Below are positions 24,220 through 34,888 of a stretch of 64,000 nucleotides of DNA, piece by piece. Made by a program: the position numbers and the translations under genes. Source of the stretch: Massilia aurea (lineage in GTDB: Bacteria; Pseudomonadota; Gammaproteobacteria; Burkholderiales; Burkholderiaceae_D). The DNA lies in contig NZ_JACHBX010000002.1 in assembly GCF_014200505.1 (NCBI RefSeq), forward strand, positions 620,001 through 684,000. Reading direction: 5' to 3'. The notes under the pieces were generated by a model that ran no database searches, was not told the origin of the DNA, and saw nothing but the letters and a program-made list of their open reading frames with translations. Each line of letters starts with the position of its first letter. Position 1 is the stretch's first letter.

Positions 24220-26304
24220 TTACCAGATGATGACGCGGTCTTCAGGCGGCAGGTACATCTTGTCGCCTGGTTTCACGTTGAACGCCTCGTAGAACTCGGG
24301 CATGTTCGACACGGTGCCGTTGGCGCGGAACTGGCCCGGCGAGTGCGGATCGGTCTTCACCTGGTTGATCTGCTGGGCTTCACGCATCTTCGAGCGCCAC
24401 ACCTGGCCAAAGCCCATGAAGAAGCGCTGGTCGCCCGTCAAGCCGTCGATCACCGGCGCCGGCTTGCCGGCCAGCGACAATTTATAGGCCTTGTAGCCGA
24501 TCGACAGGCCGGCGTTGTCGCCGATGTTCTCGCCCAGCGTCAGTTCGCCGTTCACGTTGTAGCCCGGCAGCGGCGCGTAGCCGTTGAACTGCTTGACCAG
24601 CTTGTCGGTGCGGGCCTTGAAGGCGGCGCGGTCTTCGGCCGTCCACCAGTCGCGCAAATTGCCGTCACCATCGGACTGGCTGCCCTTGTCGTCGAAACCG
24701 TGGCCGATTTCGTGGCCGATCACGGCGCCGATCGCGCCGTAGTTGACCGCGTCATCGGCGCGCATGTCGAAGAACGGCGGCTGCAGGATCGCGGCCGGGA
24801 ACACGATTTCGTTCATCGTGCTGCGGTAGTAGGCGTTGACCGTCTGCGGCGTCATGCCCCACTCGGTATGGTCGATAGGCTTGCCGAGTTTTTCGATGTT
24901 GTAGTTGTAGGCGAAGGTCGATGCACGCATCGCATTGCCCACCAAATCATCGCGCTTGATCGTCAGGCGCGAGTAATCGCGCCACTTGTCCGGATAGCCG
25001 ATCTTCGGCGTGAACTTGGCCAGCTTGGCGCGGGCCTCCTTCTTGGTCGCAGGGCTCATCCACTCCAGGTTGTCGATCGACTGGCCGTAGGCGATGATCA
25101 GGTTCTTCACCAGCTGTTCCATGCGCGCCTTGCGCTCGGCCGGGAAATGCTCGGCCACGTACAGCTTGCCCAGTGCCTCGCCCAGCGTGCCTTCAACGGT
25201 CGAGACGCCACGCTTCCAGCTCGGACGCTGCTCGGCCACGCCGGTCAGCGCGGTGCCGTAGAACGCGAAGTTCTCGTCGACGAACGCCTTCGACAGGTAC
25301 GGCGCGTATTCGCGCAGCAGCTGCCATTCGAAGTACGACTTGAGCGTGGCCAGGTCGGTCTTGGCCAGCAGCGCATCGAAGCCCGTGAAGTAGCTTGGCT
25401 GGTTGACGATGATCGTGTCGATCTTGTTGCCCACACCGGCGGCGGCCAGCGCGCCTTTCCAGTCATAGCCCGGCGCCAGCTTGGCGAGCTCGGCGACCGT
25501 CATCTTGTTGTAGCGCTTGACCGGGTCACGGTTCTCGACCTTGGTCCACTGGACCTTGGCCAGATCGGTCTCGAAGTCGACGATCGCCTTGGCCTGCGCG
25601 GCAGCGTTCTTTTCACCGGCCAGCGTCAGCATCTTCTCGACGTGCACCTGGTACTTGGCGCGGATCTCGGCCAGCTTGGCGTCATCCGCCTTCAGGTAGT
25701 AGTCGCGGTCGGGCATGCCCAGGCCGCTCTGGCTGAGGTAGGTCGCGTGGCGGGTCGACTCGCGCATGTCCTGGCCGACATAGATGCCGTACGGGCTGGC
25801 CACGCCGATCTTGCCCAGGTGAGCGGCCAGCGCCGGAATGCCCTTCTTGTCCTTGAGTGCGCGGATGCGCGACAGCTCGCCCGTCAGCGGCTTGTAGCCG
25901 AGCGCTTCGCGGCGCGCGTCATCCATGAAGCTGGCATACAGGTCGCCGATCTTCTTCGCTTCGGTACCTGCCTTGGCGCCGGTGTCCTTCTGCGCTGCCT
26001 CGATGATCGCCAGCAGTTGCGGCGTGGTGTCTTCGCGCAGCTTCATGAAGGTGCCCCAGCTCGAGCGGTCACCCGGGATCTCGGTCTCTTTCAGCCACTT
26101 GCCGTTCAGGTGCGTGAAGAAATCGTCCTGCGGACGCACGCTGTTGTCGATGTACTGGGTGTCGATACCGGAGATGACGCCGGCTGGCGCTGCCGCGGTG
26201 GCCGGCGCTGCGGCGGCCGCAGGAGCGGCGTCGGCGGCCATGGCCGGTGCGGCAAAGGCTGCCGCCAGGGACAGGGTCAGGGTACTCAGGAGAAGTCGCT
26301 TCAC
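24220..26304 (-). CDS. M13-family zinc metallopeptidase, secreted (copy 2)
   Basis: A 694-residue protein starting at GTG 26304, which follows AAGGA. The longer upstream frame reads through the leader and is rejected. A signal peptide ending AMA is followed by an Ala/Pro-rich spacer. The zinc motif is HEIGH at about residue 531, with GENIGD downstream and the same NGELTLGEN block as copy 1. The order of conserved blocks is identical to copy 1, indicating a tandem duplication. Both copies read toward 22 kb and may share transcription from the region before 26305, where the IS element has inserted upstream. Confidence 0.93.
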   Translation of the reverse strand: MKRLLLSTLTLSLAAAFAAPAMAADAAPAAAAAPATAAAPAGVISGIDTQYIDNSVRPQDDFFTHLNGKWLKETEIPGDRSSWGTFMKLREDTTPQLLAIIEAAQKDTGAKAGTEAKKIGDLYASFMDDARREALGYKPLTGELSRIRALKDKKGIPALAAHLGKIGVASPYGIYVGQDMRESTRHATYLSQSGLGMPDRDYYLKADDAKLAEIRAKYQVHVEKMLTLAGEKNAAAQAKAIVDFETDLAKVQWTKVENRDPVKRYNKMTVAELAKLAPGYDWKGALAAAGVGNKIDTIIVNQPSYFTGFDALLAKTDLATLKSYFEWQLLREYAPYLSKAFVDENFAFYGTALTGVAEQRPSWKRGVSTVEGTLGEALGKLYVAEHFPAERKARMEQLVKNLIIAYGQSIDNLEWMSPATKKEARAKLAKFTPKIGYPDKWRDYSRLTIKRDDLVGNAMRASTFAYNYNIEKLGKPIDHTEWGMTPQTVNAYYRSTMNEIVFPAAILQPPFFDMRADDAVNYGAIGAVIGHEIGHGFDDKGSQSDGDGNLRDWWTAEDRAAFKARTDKLVKQFNGYAPLPGYNVNGELTLGENIGDNAGLSIGYKAYKLSLAGKPAPVIDGLTGDQRFFMGFGQVWRSKMREAQQINQVKTDPHSPGQFRANGTVSNMPEFYEAFNVKPGDKMYLPPEDRVIIW

Positions 26305-26511
26305 GGGTAAGTCCTTGGTTGCTAAGTGTTCGCAGGAATAAACAGCGTCTGACCGGTCGCGCCTGCTGCGTGCCGGCAAAAGAACATTCTAGCGGGTGGA
26401 CTTGCAACGGCGCTGGCCGTGGTGATTTTTTTACTTTTCGATACACGCAGGCGGGGGAATCTCGCGTATGCATGTGTTGGAAGGTGACAACAGGATGACA
26501 TAAGCAAAAAA

Positions 26512-27580
26512 GGCGCAGTCAGCGTTAAATAGAGGAAAGCTTTGAACTGATGAGCAGCTAGGTAGTCCAACGCCTGTCCCCAGCATCAGGAGCCGCTCAT
26601 GAAAGCGCCGCGTTTCAGGAAATGGTTCGCAACGTTGTCATCGCTGAATCAGCCGCAGCGCCGGCAAGTGCTCGACGCGCTACATCCCGCAGCCGGGCTC
26701 GACCAAGTGGTCGCACTGATCTCGCAAGCCCGAGAACCAGGGCGCTGCTGTCCCCGCTGTGGTGGCGGACGCTGCCATCGGCATGGATTCGCCAACGACC
26801 TGCAGCGCTTTCGCTGCTGCGCCTGTGGGCGCACCTTCAACGACCTCAGCGGCACGCCGCTGGCGCGCCTCCGGCACAAGGCCAAATGGCTCGCGTATTC
26901 ACAGGTGCTGCTCGATTCACTGTCCGTGCGCAAAGGTGCAGACCGGGTTGGCGTGCACCGCAATACCACCTTCCGGTGGCGCCACCGCTTTCTGGCTTGG
27001 GTCAAGCTTGACCGACCGGCATCCCTGAATGGCATCGTCGAAGCTGACGAGATGTTCCTGCTCGAATCACAAAAAGGCTCGCGCACGCTCGATCGTCCAG
27101 CGCGTCGCCGTGGCGGGCACGCGCCCATGCGTGGCATTTCCCGGCATCTGGATTGCATTCTGGTGGCGCGAGACCGCAACGGCCAGACCATCGATGCCGT
27201 CACTGGCCGGGGCGCACTGACGGCTGCGCAACTTGAGCGCAGCTTGCTCCCCAGGCTTGATCCGCAGGCGCTATTGGTCACCGACAGCCATGCTGCTTAT
27301 CGGGCATTTGCACGCAAGCATCGCATTGCGCACGAGGCGGTGAACCTGCGTGCCGGTGTACGCGTCAGGCGCCTGGGCAGCCACGCCATCCACGTGCAGA
27401 ACGTGAACGCCTACCACCAGCGCTTCAAGGCCTGGTTGATGGGCTTTCGCGGCGTGGCGTCACGCTATCTGCCCAATTACCTGGGATGGCGCTGGGCGCT
27501 GGATGGCGAACGGGTCAGTTCCGCAGCACAATTGTTCTGCCTCGCAATCGGAGTCATCAACAGATAATGCTGACTGCACC
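26512..27580 (+). mobile_element. IS1595-type insertion sequence, complete
   Basis: A 1069-base element bounded by inverted repeats GGCGCAGTCAGCGTT (26512-26526) and its near-complement AATGCTGACTGCACC (27566-27580), 13 of 15 positions matching. The flanking octamers gcaaaaaa (26504-26511) and acaaaaaa (27581-27588) agree at seven of eight positions, as expected for the 8-base target duplication of this family. One intact transposase fills the element and its stop codon runs into the right repeat. It sits between the M13 peptidase promoter region and the S41 protease gene. Confidence 0.9.
26599..27567 (+). CDS. IS1595-family transposase
   Basis: A 322-residue protein with AGGAG before ATG 26599. 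An N-terminal zinc ribbon (CPRCGG..C and CCACGRTF pairs, about residues 50-80) precedes a DDE-type catalytic region. The acidic motif is in GIVEADEMFLLES, a second Asp in LLVTDSHAAY, and the last conserved segment is NVNAYHQRFKAWL, where IS1595 enzymes carry His or Asn near the third position. The frame is undamaged, so the element may still be active. Confidence 0.92.
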   Translation: MKAPRFRKWFATLSSLNQPQRRQVLDALHPAAGLDQVVALISQAREPGRCCPRCGGGRCHRHGFANDLQRFRCCACGRTFNDLSGTPLARLRHKAKWLAYSQVLLDSLSVRKGADRVGVHRNTTFRWRHRFLAWVKLDRPASLNGIVEADEMFLLESQKGSRTLDRPARRRGGHAPMRGISRHLDCILVARDRNGQTIDAVTGRGALTAAQLERSLLPRLDPQALLVTDSHAAYRAFARKHRIAHEAVNLRAGVRVRRLGSHAIHVQNVNAYHQRFKAWLMGFRGVASRYLPNYLGWRWALDGERVSSAAQLFCLAIGVINR

Positions 27581-27582
27581 AC

Positions 27583-27660
27583 AAAAAAAAATCCCGCGGC
27601 AGTAAAGCCGCGGGACAAGACCACTTCAAGAGTGGAGAGAGAGAAAAACTAGTCACGACT
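27583..27660 (-). ncRNA. Candidate small RNA or orphan terminator beside the IS element
   Basis: Read on the minus strand: a CU-rich single-stranded run (TTTTTCTCTCTCTCC), a small hairpin CCACT-CTTGA-AGTGG, then a 9-base perfect stem TCCCGCGGC/GCCGCGGGA (27592-27600 with 27607-27615) followed by nine T. This is a complete intrinsic terminator but no minus-strand gene lies upstream of it. The CU-rich run could pair with Shine-Dalgarno sequences. A TATAGT -10-like box is at 27658-27663 (minus), without a clear -35. The IS target site is the T-run end. Confidence 0.4.
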
Positions 27661-27898
27661 ATAGGGGGGCACTGTTGCACGAGGCGCCACTCTTACATTT
27701 GCTTACCCTCGCTAACGGCATGTAACAAATCGCTATTCGAGCCAACTCATTCGATGTCCGGTATTTCGACAACGTCAGGCGATATGGTCGGGGCCAGGGG
27801 ACTGCCAGCAACAGCCTGCGAACCGGTTTATACTCCGCTTGCGCAACCTCAGGCCGATCACAGCGCCTCGGGTTCCACGACCGGCGCGCGCTGCCACA

Positions 27899-29332
27899 AT
27901 GGATCACATGGGTTCCACCTTCAAGAATGGCTGCCTGATCGGCCTGGGCATCGTTGCCGGCGTTGGCCTGACGATGCAGTTTTCCGCCCTCTCCTTCAAA
28001 CCGTCGCTCGAATCGAGCATGCCGGTGGCCGAGTTGCGCGAACTGGCCGACGTCGTCGGCATCATCAAGACCAGTTACGTCGAACCGGTCCAGGACAAGG
28101 CCCTGCTGTCGCAGGCGATCACCGGCATGGTGGCCTCGCTCGACCCGCACTCGGCCTACCTCGACGCGCGCGCATTTCGCGAACTGCGCGAAGGCACCGA
28201 AGGCCGCTTCGTCGGTCTGGGCATCGAGATCAGCGTCAGCGAAGACGGCTACATCGAGATCATCAGCCCGATGGAAGATTCACCGGCCTACCACGCCGGC
28301 ATCAAGGAAGGCGACCTGATCACCCGCATCGACGGCCACCCGGTGCAGGGCACGCCGATCGACGACGCCATCAAGCGCATGCGCGGCGAGCCGGGCACGC
28401 ACGTGACGCTGACGGTCGTGCGCAAGTCGGCGCCAGCGCCGCTCACCATCACCGTCGAGCGGCGCGAGATCGTCCAGAAAAGCGTCAAGGCCAAAATGGT
28501 CGAACCGGGTTATGCCTGGCTGCGCGTGGCGCAGTTCCAGGAGCCGACCGTGGACGACATGGCCGCCAAGCTGCAGGCGCTGTACCGCGAAGACCCCGAC
28601 CTCAAAGGTTTAGTGCTCGACCTGCGTAACGATCCCGGCGGTCTGCTGCAGGGCGCGATCGGCGTGGCCGCTGCGTTCTTGCCGAATAACGCCGAAATCG
28701 TCTCGACCAACGGCCAGCTGGCCGACTCGCGCCAGCGCTTCTATGGCCGGCCCGAGTTCTACATGCTGCGCAGCGGTGCCGATCCGCTGGCAAGCCTGCC
28801 ACCGGCATTCAAGAAGCTGCCGATGGTCGTGCTGGTCAATACCGGTTCAGCCTCGGCTTCCGAGATCGTCGCCGGCGCACTGCAGGACTACAAGCGCGCC
28901 GCCATCCTCGGCAGCCAGACCTTCGGCAAGGGCTCGGTGCAGACGATTCGCCCGATCGGCGGCAATGCCGCCGTCAAGCTGACCACGGCCCGCTACTACA
29001 CGCCGGCCGGGCGCTCGATCCAGGCGCGCGGCATCCTGCCCGATGTCCCGGTCGATGAATATCCCGACGGCGATGGCCTGAACGCCCTGCGCATGCGCGA
29101 AGCCGACCTGCAGCACCACCTGACCAATGGCGGCGGGGCCGAAGTCGCCACGCGCGAGGACGACATCGAAGAGCAGATGCGGCTCCTGAACGCAGCGCGC
29201 CAGCGCAAACCGCTCGATTACGGCAGCGCCGACGACTTCCAGCTGGCCCAGGCGCTGCGCCACTTGAAGGGCCAGCCGGTGGTGCTGTCTGGCCGCGCCA
29301 AGGGCACGACGCTGGCGCGCCAGGGGCGTTGA
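27899..29332 (+). CDS. S41-family C-terminal processing peptidase (CtpA-like)
   Basis: A 477-residue protein from ATG 27899 (ATG 27908 is also possible; no strong Shine-Dalgarno). An N-terminal hydrophobic segment (FKNGCLIGLGIVAGVGLTM) exports or anchors it. A PDZ domain (FVGLGIEISVSEDGYIEI..GDLITRIDG) is followed by the S41 catalytic domain. The Ser is in NTGSASASEIVAG and the Lys in GSQTFGKGSVQT, forming the Ser/Lys dyad of tail-specific proteases. It probably cleaves C-terminal tails of periplasmic substrates. The gene stands alone downstream of the IS element. Confidence 0.9.
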   Translation: MDHMGSTFKNGCLIGLGIVAGVGLTMQFSALSFKPSLESSMPVAELRELADVVGIIKTSYVEPVQDKALLSQAITGMVASLDPHSAYLDARAFRELREGTEGRFVGLGIEISVSEDGYIEIISPMEDSPAYHAGIKEGDLITRIDGHPVQGTPIDDAIKRMRGEPGTHVTLTVVRKSAPAPLTITVERREIVQKSVKAKMVEPGYAWLRVAQFQEPTVDDMAAKLQALYREDPDLKGLVLDLRNDPGGLLQGAIGVAAAFLPNNAEIVSTNGQLADSRQRFYGRPEFYMLRSGADPLASLPPAFKKLPMVVLVNTGSASASEIVAGALQDYKRAAILGSQTFGKGSVQTIRPIGGNAAVKLTTARYYTPAGRSIQARGILPDVPVDEYPDGDGLNALRMREADLQHHLTNGGGAEVATREDDIEEQMRLLNAARQRKPLDYGSADDFQLAQALRHLKGQPVVLSGRAKGTTLARQGR

Positions 29333-29374
29333 CGCCAGCGTACCGCAGCCGGCTTTCTACCCGGCTTTCTACCC

Positions 29375-29406
29375 GATTCCCACGCTCGCGCCGAGCGTGT
29401 AGAATC
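29375..29406 (+). promoter_or_regulatory. Promoter overlapping an inverted repeat, upstream of the ketoacyl synthase gene
   Basis: TTCCCA (29377-29382) and TAGAAT (29400-29405) lie 17 bases apart. They are embedded in a long interrupted palindrome, GATTC-CACGCTC / GAGCGTG-GAATC (29375-29406). The overlap suggests that a dimeric repressor could occlude the promoter. Confidence 0.4.
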
Positions 29407-29456
29407 GGCGCATCTTGCGGCCAAGCGGCCTTATTTTCCTTGAAAGTTTCCCGAAC

Positions 29457-30578
29457 ATGATACCTGTCGTCATCAGCGGCACCGGCCTGTTTACGCCGCC
29501 GCATTCCATCTCGAACGACGAGCTGGTGACCGCCTTCAACGCCTACGTCGACCTGCACAACGCCGAACACGCGACTGCCATCGCCGCCGGCGAGGTGACG
29601 GCGCTCGAGCCGTCGAGCAGCGGCTTCATCGAAAAAGCGTCCGGCATCCAGTCGCGCTACGTGATGGAAAAGAGCGGCATCCTCGACCCGGCCCACATGA
29701 CGGCGCGTATCGCCGACCGCCCGGATGACCAGATTTCGCTGCAGGCCGAGATGTGCGTGGCTGCCGCGCGCGAGGCGCTGGAGCGCGCCGGCAAGCAGGC
29801 GCACGACATCGACATGGTGCTGGTCGCCTGCAGCAATATGCAGCGCGCCTACCCGGCGATGGCCGTTGAAGTGCAGGAAGCGCTCGGCATCGGCGGCTTT
29901 GGCTTCGACATGAACGTGGCCTGTTCGTCGGCCACGTTCGGCATCGCCACCGCCGTGGATGCGGTACGCGGCGGGCGCGCCCGCGCAGTGCTGGTGCTGA
30001 ACCCTGAAATCACCAGCGGCCACCTGAATTTCCGCGACCGCGACAGCCACTTCATCTTTGGCGACGCCTGCACCGCGATCATCATCGAAGCGCAAGCCAC
30101 GGCCACCGGCGCGCACCAGTGGGAAATCCTCGACAGCCGCCTCAAGACCAGCTTCTCGAACAATATCCGCAACAACTTCGGCTTCATGAACCGCTTCGAC
30201 GAAGCCGGTGTTGGCCTGCCCGATAAGCTGTTCCGCCAGCAGGGCCGCAAGGTGTTCAAGGAAGTCTGCCCGATGGCGGCCGAGACGATCAAGGACACCT
30301 TGGCTGCCGCCGGCCTGGGCACCGACGATGTCGCGCGCTACTGGCTGCACCAGGCGAACCTGAACATGAACCTGCTGATCGTGCGCATGCTGCTGGGTCG
30401 CGACGCCGAACCGGGCGAGGCGCCGGTGATCCTGGACAGCTACGCCAACACGTCGTCGGCCGGCTCGATCATTGCGTTCCACAAGTACCAGGATGATCTG
30501 GCGGCCGGCACCAATGGCGTGATCTGCTCGTTCGGCGCCGGCTACTCGATCGGCTGCGTGGTCGTGCGCAAGCTGTAA
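29457..30578 (+). CDS. Beta-ketoacyl-ACP synthase III (FabH-like)
   Basis: A 373-residue protein from ATG 29457 (MIPVVISG). The thiolase-fold catalytic triad is visible: Cys156 in NVACSSATFG, His in YWLHQANLN and Asn in SYANTSSAG. It is longer than E. coli FabH (317 residues) and has the ~370-residue layout of the second FabH-type enzymes found in many beta- and gammaproteobacteria. The reaction is condensation of an acyl-CoA or acyl-ACP with malonyl-ACP, feeding fatty-acid or secondary lipid synthesis. No other fatty-acid synthesis gene is adjacent, so its pathway is uncertain. Confidence 0.88.
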   Translation: MIPVVISGTGLFTPPHSISNDELVTAFNAYVDLHNAEHATAIAAGEVTALEPSSSGFIEKASGIQSRYVMEKSGILDPAHMTARIADRPDDQISLQAEMCVAAAREALERAGKQAHDIDMVLVACSNMQRAYPAMAVEVQEALGIGGFGFDMNVACSSATFGIATAVDAVRGGRARAVLVLNPEITSGHLNFRDRDSHFIFGDACTAIIIEAQATATGAHQWEILDSRLKTSFSNNIRNNFGFMNRFDEAGVGLPDKLFRQQGRKVFKEVCPMAAETIKDTLAAAGLGTDDVARYWLHQANLNMNLLIVRMLLGRDAEPGEAPVILDSYANTSSAGSIIAFHKYQDDLAAGTNGVICSFGAGYSIGCVVVRKL

Positions 30579-30605
30579 TCAGCCGTGGTGGTGTGCCCGG
30601 CAAGC

Positions 30606-30719
30606 ACTTGGGTTCCCGCCTGCGCGGGAATGACGTTGTTTCAGGCTGGTGCAGAGACAAATGTATCGATTTAGCCGCCACTAGTTGCACGTCGTTCCCG
30701 CGTCGGCGGGAACCCAAGT
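30606..30719. repeat. Pair of inverted REP-like palindromes (family A, copies 1 and 2)
   Basis: Two ~31-base copies at 30606-30637 and 30689-30719 in opposite orientation. Each carries an imperfect palindrome with GGTTCCCGCC and GGCGGGAACC arms followed by an ACTTGGG or CCCAAGT end. The same unit recurs as another inverted pair at 44608-44715. They lie in the gap between convergent genes, typical of REP/REPIN elements. Confidence 0.8.
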
Positions 30720-30742
30720 CAGCCGCCCACCACCACGAACCA

Positions 30743-32839
<2,097 letters not shown>

Positions 32840-32859
32840 CTAAACACGGCTGGCGGGTG

Positions 32860-33315
32860 TTACGCGAGGTGGCTGTCGCGGTCGCGCAGTTCGGCGAAGC
32901 TCTCGATGCTGCCGATCTTGACGACGATCGGATTCAGGCTCGCGCCCGGGGACATCGAGCGCCATGCGAACTGCCATTCTTTCTCGCGCGCCTGGCCCGC
33001 GCTCTTGGTGAACGCGGCGCCCAGCGGCGAACGGCTGCCGTATTCGATGGCGCCGTCGATGCCGGCCCAGTTGGGCAGCATGCGCTGCACGGCACGGTGC
33101 AGGCGCTCGCCGAATTCTTCGCTATTGTGGATCACCAGGCACGCGTCGCTCGGCGTGATGATGTCGAACAGGGCCTTGTCCCAGGCGGTGGAAAACGACA
33201 GGTTCAGAAAGCCGCCGCTGGGCTCAAGGCGGAACTGGCCAAGGCGCAGCGAATTTTCAAGTTCGGTGCGCAGTGCGTAGCGGTGCAGGGTCGGGGGGCG
33301 TTGGTAGTCGTGCAT
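32860..33315 (-). CDS. Conserved hypothetical protein
   Basis: A 151-residue protein I do not recognise. It has no signal peptide or membrane segment and a mixed alpha/beta composition, beginning with DYQRPPTLHRYALRTELENSL and ending with IGSIESFAELRDRDSHLA. It lies between fadH and the DUF2721 protein on the same strand, with 25 bases to the latter, so cotranscription is likely. The codon usage resembles its neighbours, so the frame is believable. Confidence 0.65.
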   Translation of the reverse strand: MHDYQRPPTLHRYALRTELENSLRLGQFRLEPSGGFLNLSFSTAWDKALFDIITPSDACLVIHNSEEFGERLHRAVQRMLPNWAGIDGAIEYGSRSPLGAAFTKSAGQAREKEWQFAWRSMSPGASLNPIVVKIGSIESFAELRDRDSHLA

Positions 33316-33340
33316 GGGATTCTTTCTGGCCGCACCCGCC

Positions 33341-33802
33341 TTACGGCAGCGGTGCCGGCGGTTGCTGCATCATGATTTGCTGGTGCTGCATGCGCATGAA
33401 ACGCGACGAGATGAAAATCTCGCGCAAAAAATACACGAAGCTGCTGATCAGGGCCAGCATCGCCAGCACGAAGCTCGCGGCGATGTACTGGTCGAGCGGG
33501 ATGCCGGTGGTGTCGCCCGCGAACAGCATCGCGATGACGACGCACACCAGCAGGCCGCAGGCGGTGCTGGAAGCAATCGCGAAGTTGATCAGGTGCGAAC
33601 GCTGGTACAGCAGTTCGAGCTCGCTGGAAAATTCGGTGTTGGGGCTGACCTTGAGCCGGTCTTCGAGCACACGCGTGCGGTCGATGATGCGGGCCAGCCG
33701 GTTGGTCAGCACGGTCAGCTTGGTGGCCACGCCGGTGAGTAAAAAAACGGGTGCGATGGCCAGCTGGATGACGTGGCCGATATCGCTGATCTGGATATTC
33801 AT
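33341..33802 (-). CDS. DUF2721 family membrane protein
   Basis: A 153-residue protein with an N-terminal hydrophobic segment (VIQLAIAPVFLLTGVATKL), then the cytosolic-looking TNRLARIIDRTRVLEDR stretch characteristic of DUF2721, and two further transmembrane segments (about 75-125). The function of the family is unknown. It is the first gene of a likely two-gene unit with the hypothetical protein at 32860-33315. Confidence 0.8.
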   Translation of the reverse strand: MNIQISDIGHVIQLAIAPVFLLTGVATKLTVLTNRLARIIDRTRVLEDRLKVSPNTEFSSELELLYQRSHLINFAIASSTACGLLVCVVIAMLFAGDTTGIPLDQYIAASFVLAMLALISSFVYFLREIFISSRFMRMQHQQIMMQQPPAPLP

Positions 33803-33855
33803 GAGAACGCGTTGGTCTTGATGTAGTGTGTCTGGCGTAGTTTAACAGCCGCCGC

Positions 33856-34812
33856 TCATTCGAAGCGCCGGTGGCGCTTGAACTGTTCGGTGGCCGTGAC
33901 CAGTGCGCGTGCGATGCCTGTTTCGAGTGCGCCGTGGCCGGCGTCGGGAATCATCTGCAAGGTCGAACGCGGCCAGGCCCGGTGCAGGCGCCAGGCCGAC
34001 AGCGGCGGGCAGATCACGTCATAGCGGCCCTGCACGATCACGGCCGGCAGATGCGCGATGCGCCCGACGTCGCGCACCAGCTGGTCTTCGTCCAGAAACG
34101 CGCCGTTGACCATGTAGTGCGCCTCGAGGCGGCCCACGCCCAGGTCGAGCGTATCGCTCGCGGCTTCTTCGGGCTGCGGCAGCAGAAAGACGCGGCGGCC
34201 TTCGAAGCGGCTCCATGCGCGCGCGGCCGGCCAGAACACATCGGGGTCGTGGCACAGCAGGCGGCGCGCGTAGGCGCCCAGCAAATCATCGCGTTCTGCC
34301 AAAGGGATCGGCGCGACGAATTCGTCGTACAGCTCCGGATAGAACCAGCGCATGTCGTTGATGAACCAGTCGACTTCGGCGCGCGTGCACAGGAAGATCC
34401 CGCGCAGCACGAAGCCCAGGCAGCGCTCGGGATGCGCCTGTCCATAGGCCAGCGCCAGCGTCGAGCCCCACGAGCCGCCGAACACGAGCCACGCCTTGAT
34501 GCCGAACAGCGCGCGCAGGCGCTCGATGTCGTCGATCAGGAGTTGCGTCGTGTTGTTGCGCCACTCGCCCAGTGGCGTGGATTTGCCGGCGCCGCGCTGG
34601 TCGAACAGGATCACGCGGTAGGCCGCGGGATCGAAAAAGCGGCGGTGCTGCGGCGACAGCCCGGCACCGGGGCCGCCGTGCAGAAACAGCACGGGAATGC
34701 CATCCGGGTTACCGACTTCTTCCCAGTAGATCGTGTGCAGTTCGTCGACCGCCAGCATCCCGCTGCGAAGCGGCTGGAGCGGCGGGAACAGCGACGGCGG
34801 CGTAGCTGGCAT
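33856..34812 (-). CDS. pip: Proline iminopeptidase
   Basis: A 318-residue alpha/beta hydrolase of S33 type: HGGPGAGLSPQHRRFFDP (oxyanion region), DQRGAGKSTP, and the nucleophile elbow GGSWGS with Ser114. The C-terminal VQGRYDVICPP and DAGHGALE contain the catalytic Asp and His. Length and motifs match cytosolic prolyl aminopeptidases that remove N-terminal proline from peptides. It is transcribed alone on the minus strand. Confidence 0.93.
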   Translation of the reverse strand: MPATPPSLFPPLQPLRSGMLAVDELHTIYWEEVGNPDGIPVLFLHGGPGAGLSPQHRRFFDPAAYRVILFDQRGAGKSTPLGEWRNNTTQLLIDDIERLRALFGIKAWLVFGGSWGSTLALAYGQAHPERCLGFVLRGIFLCTRAEVDWFINDMRWFYPELYDEFVAPIPLAERDDLLGAYARRLLCHDPDVFWPAARAWSRFEGRRVFLLPQPEEAASDTLDLGVGRLEAHYMVNGAFLDEDQLVRDVGRIAHLPAVIVQGRYDVICPPLSAWRLHRAWPRSTLQMIPDAGHGALETGIARALVTATEQFKRHRRFE

Positions 34813-34888
34813 TGGGAGCTTTGACGGTCAGTGAATGGGAAAATCGATTGTAACGTACGGGCATGCGATGCAGAAGGAGACGGCACGG

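Noticed and set aside
26599..27567. IS interrupting a gene
   Set aside because: Joining the flanks gives an intergenic T-run beside a terminator, not a reading frame.
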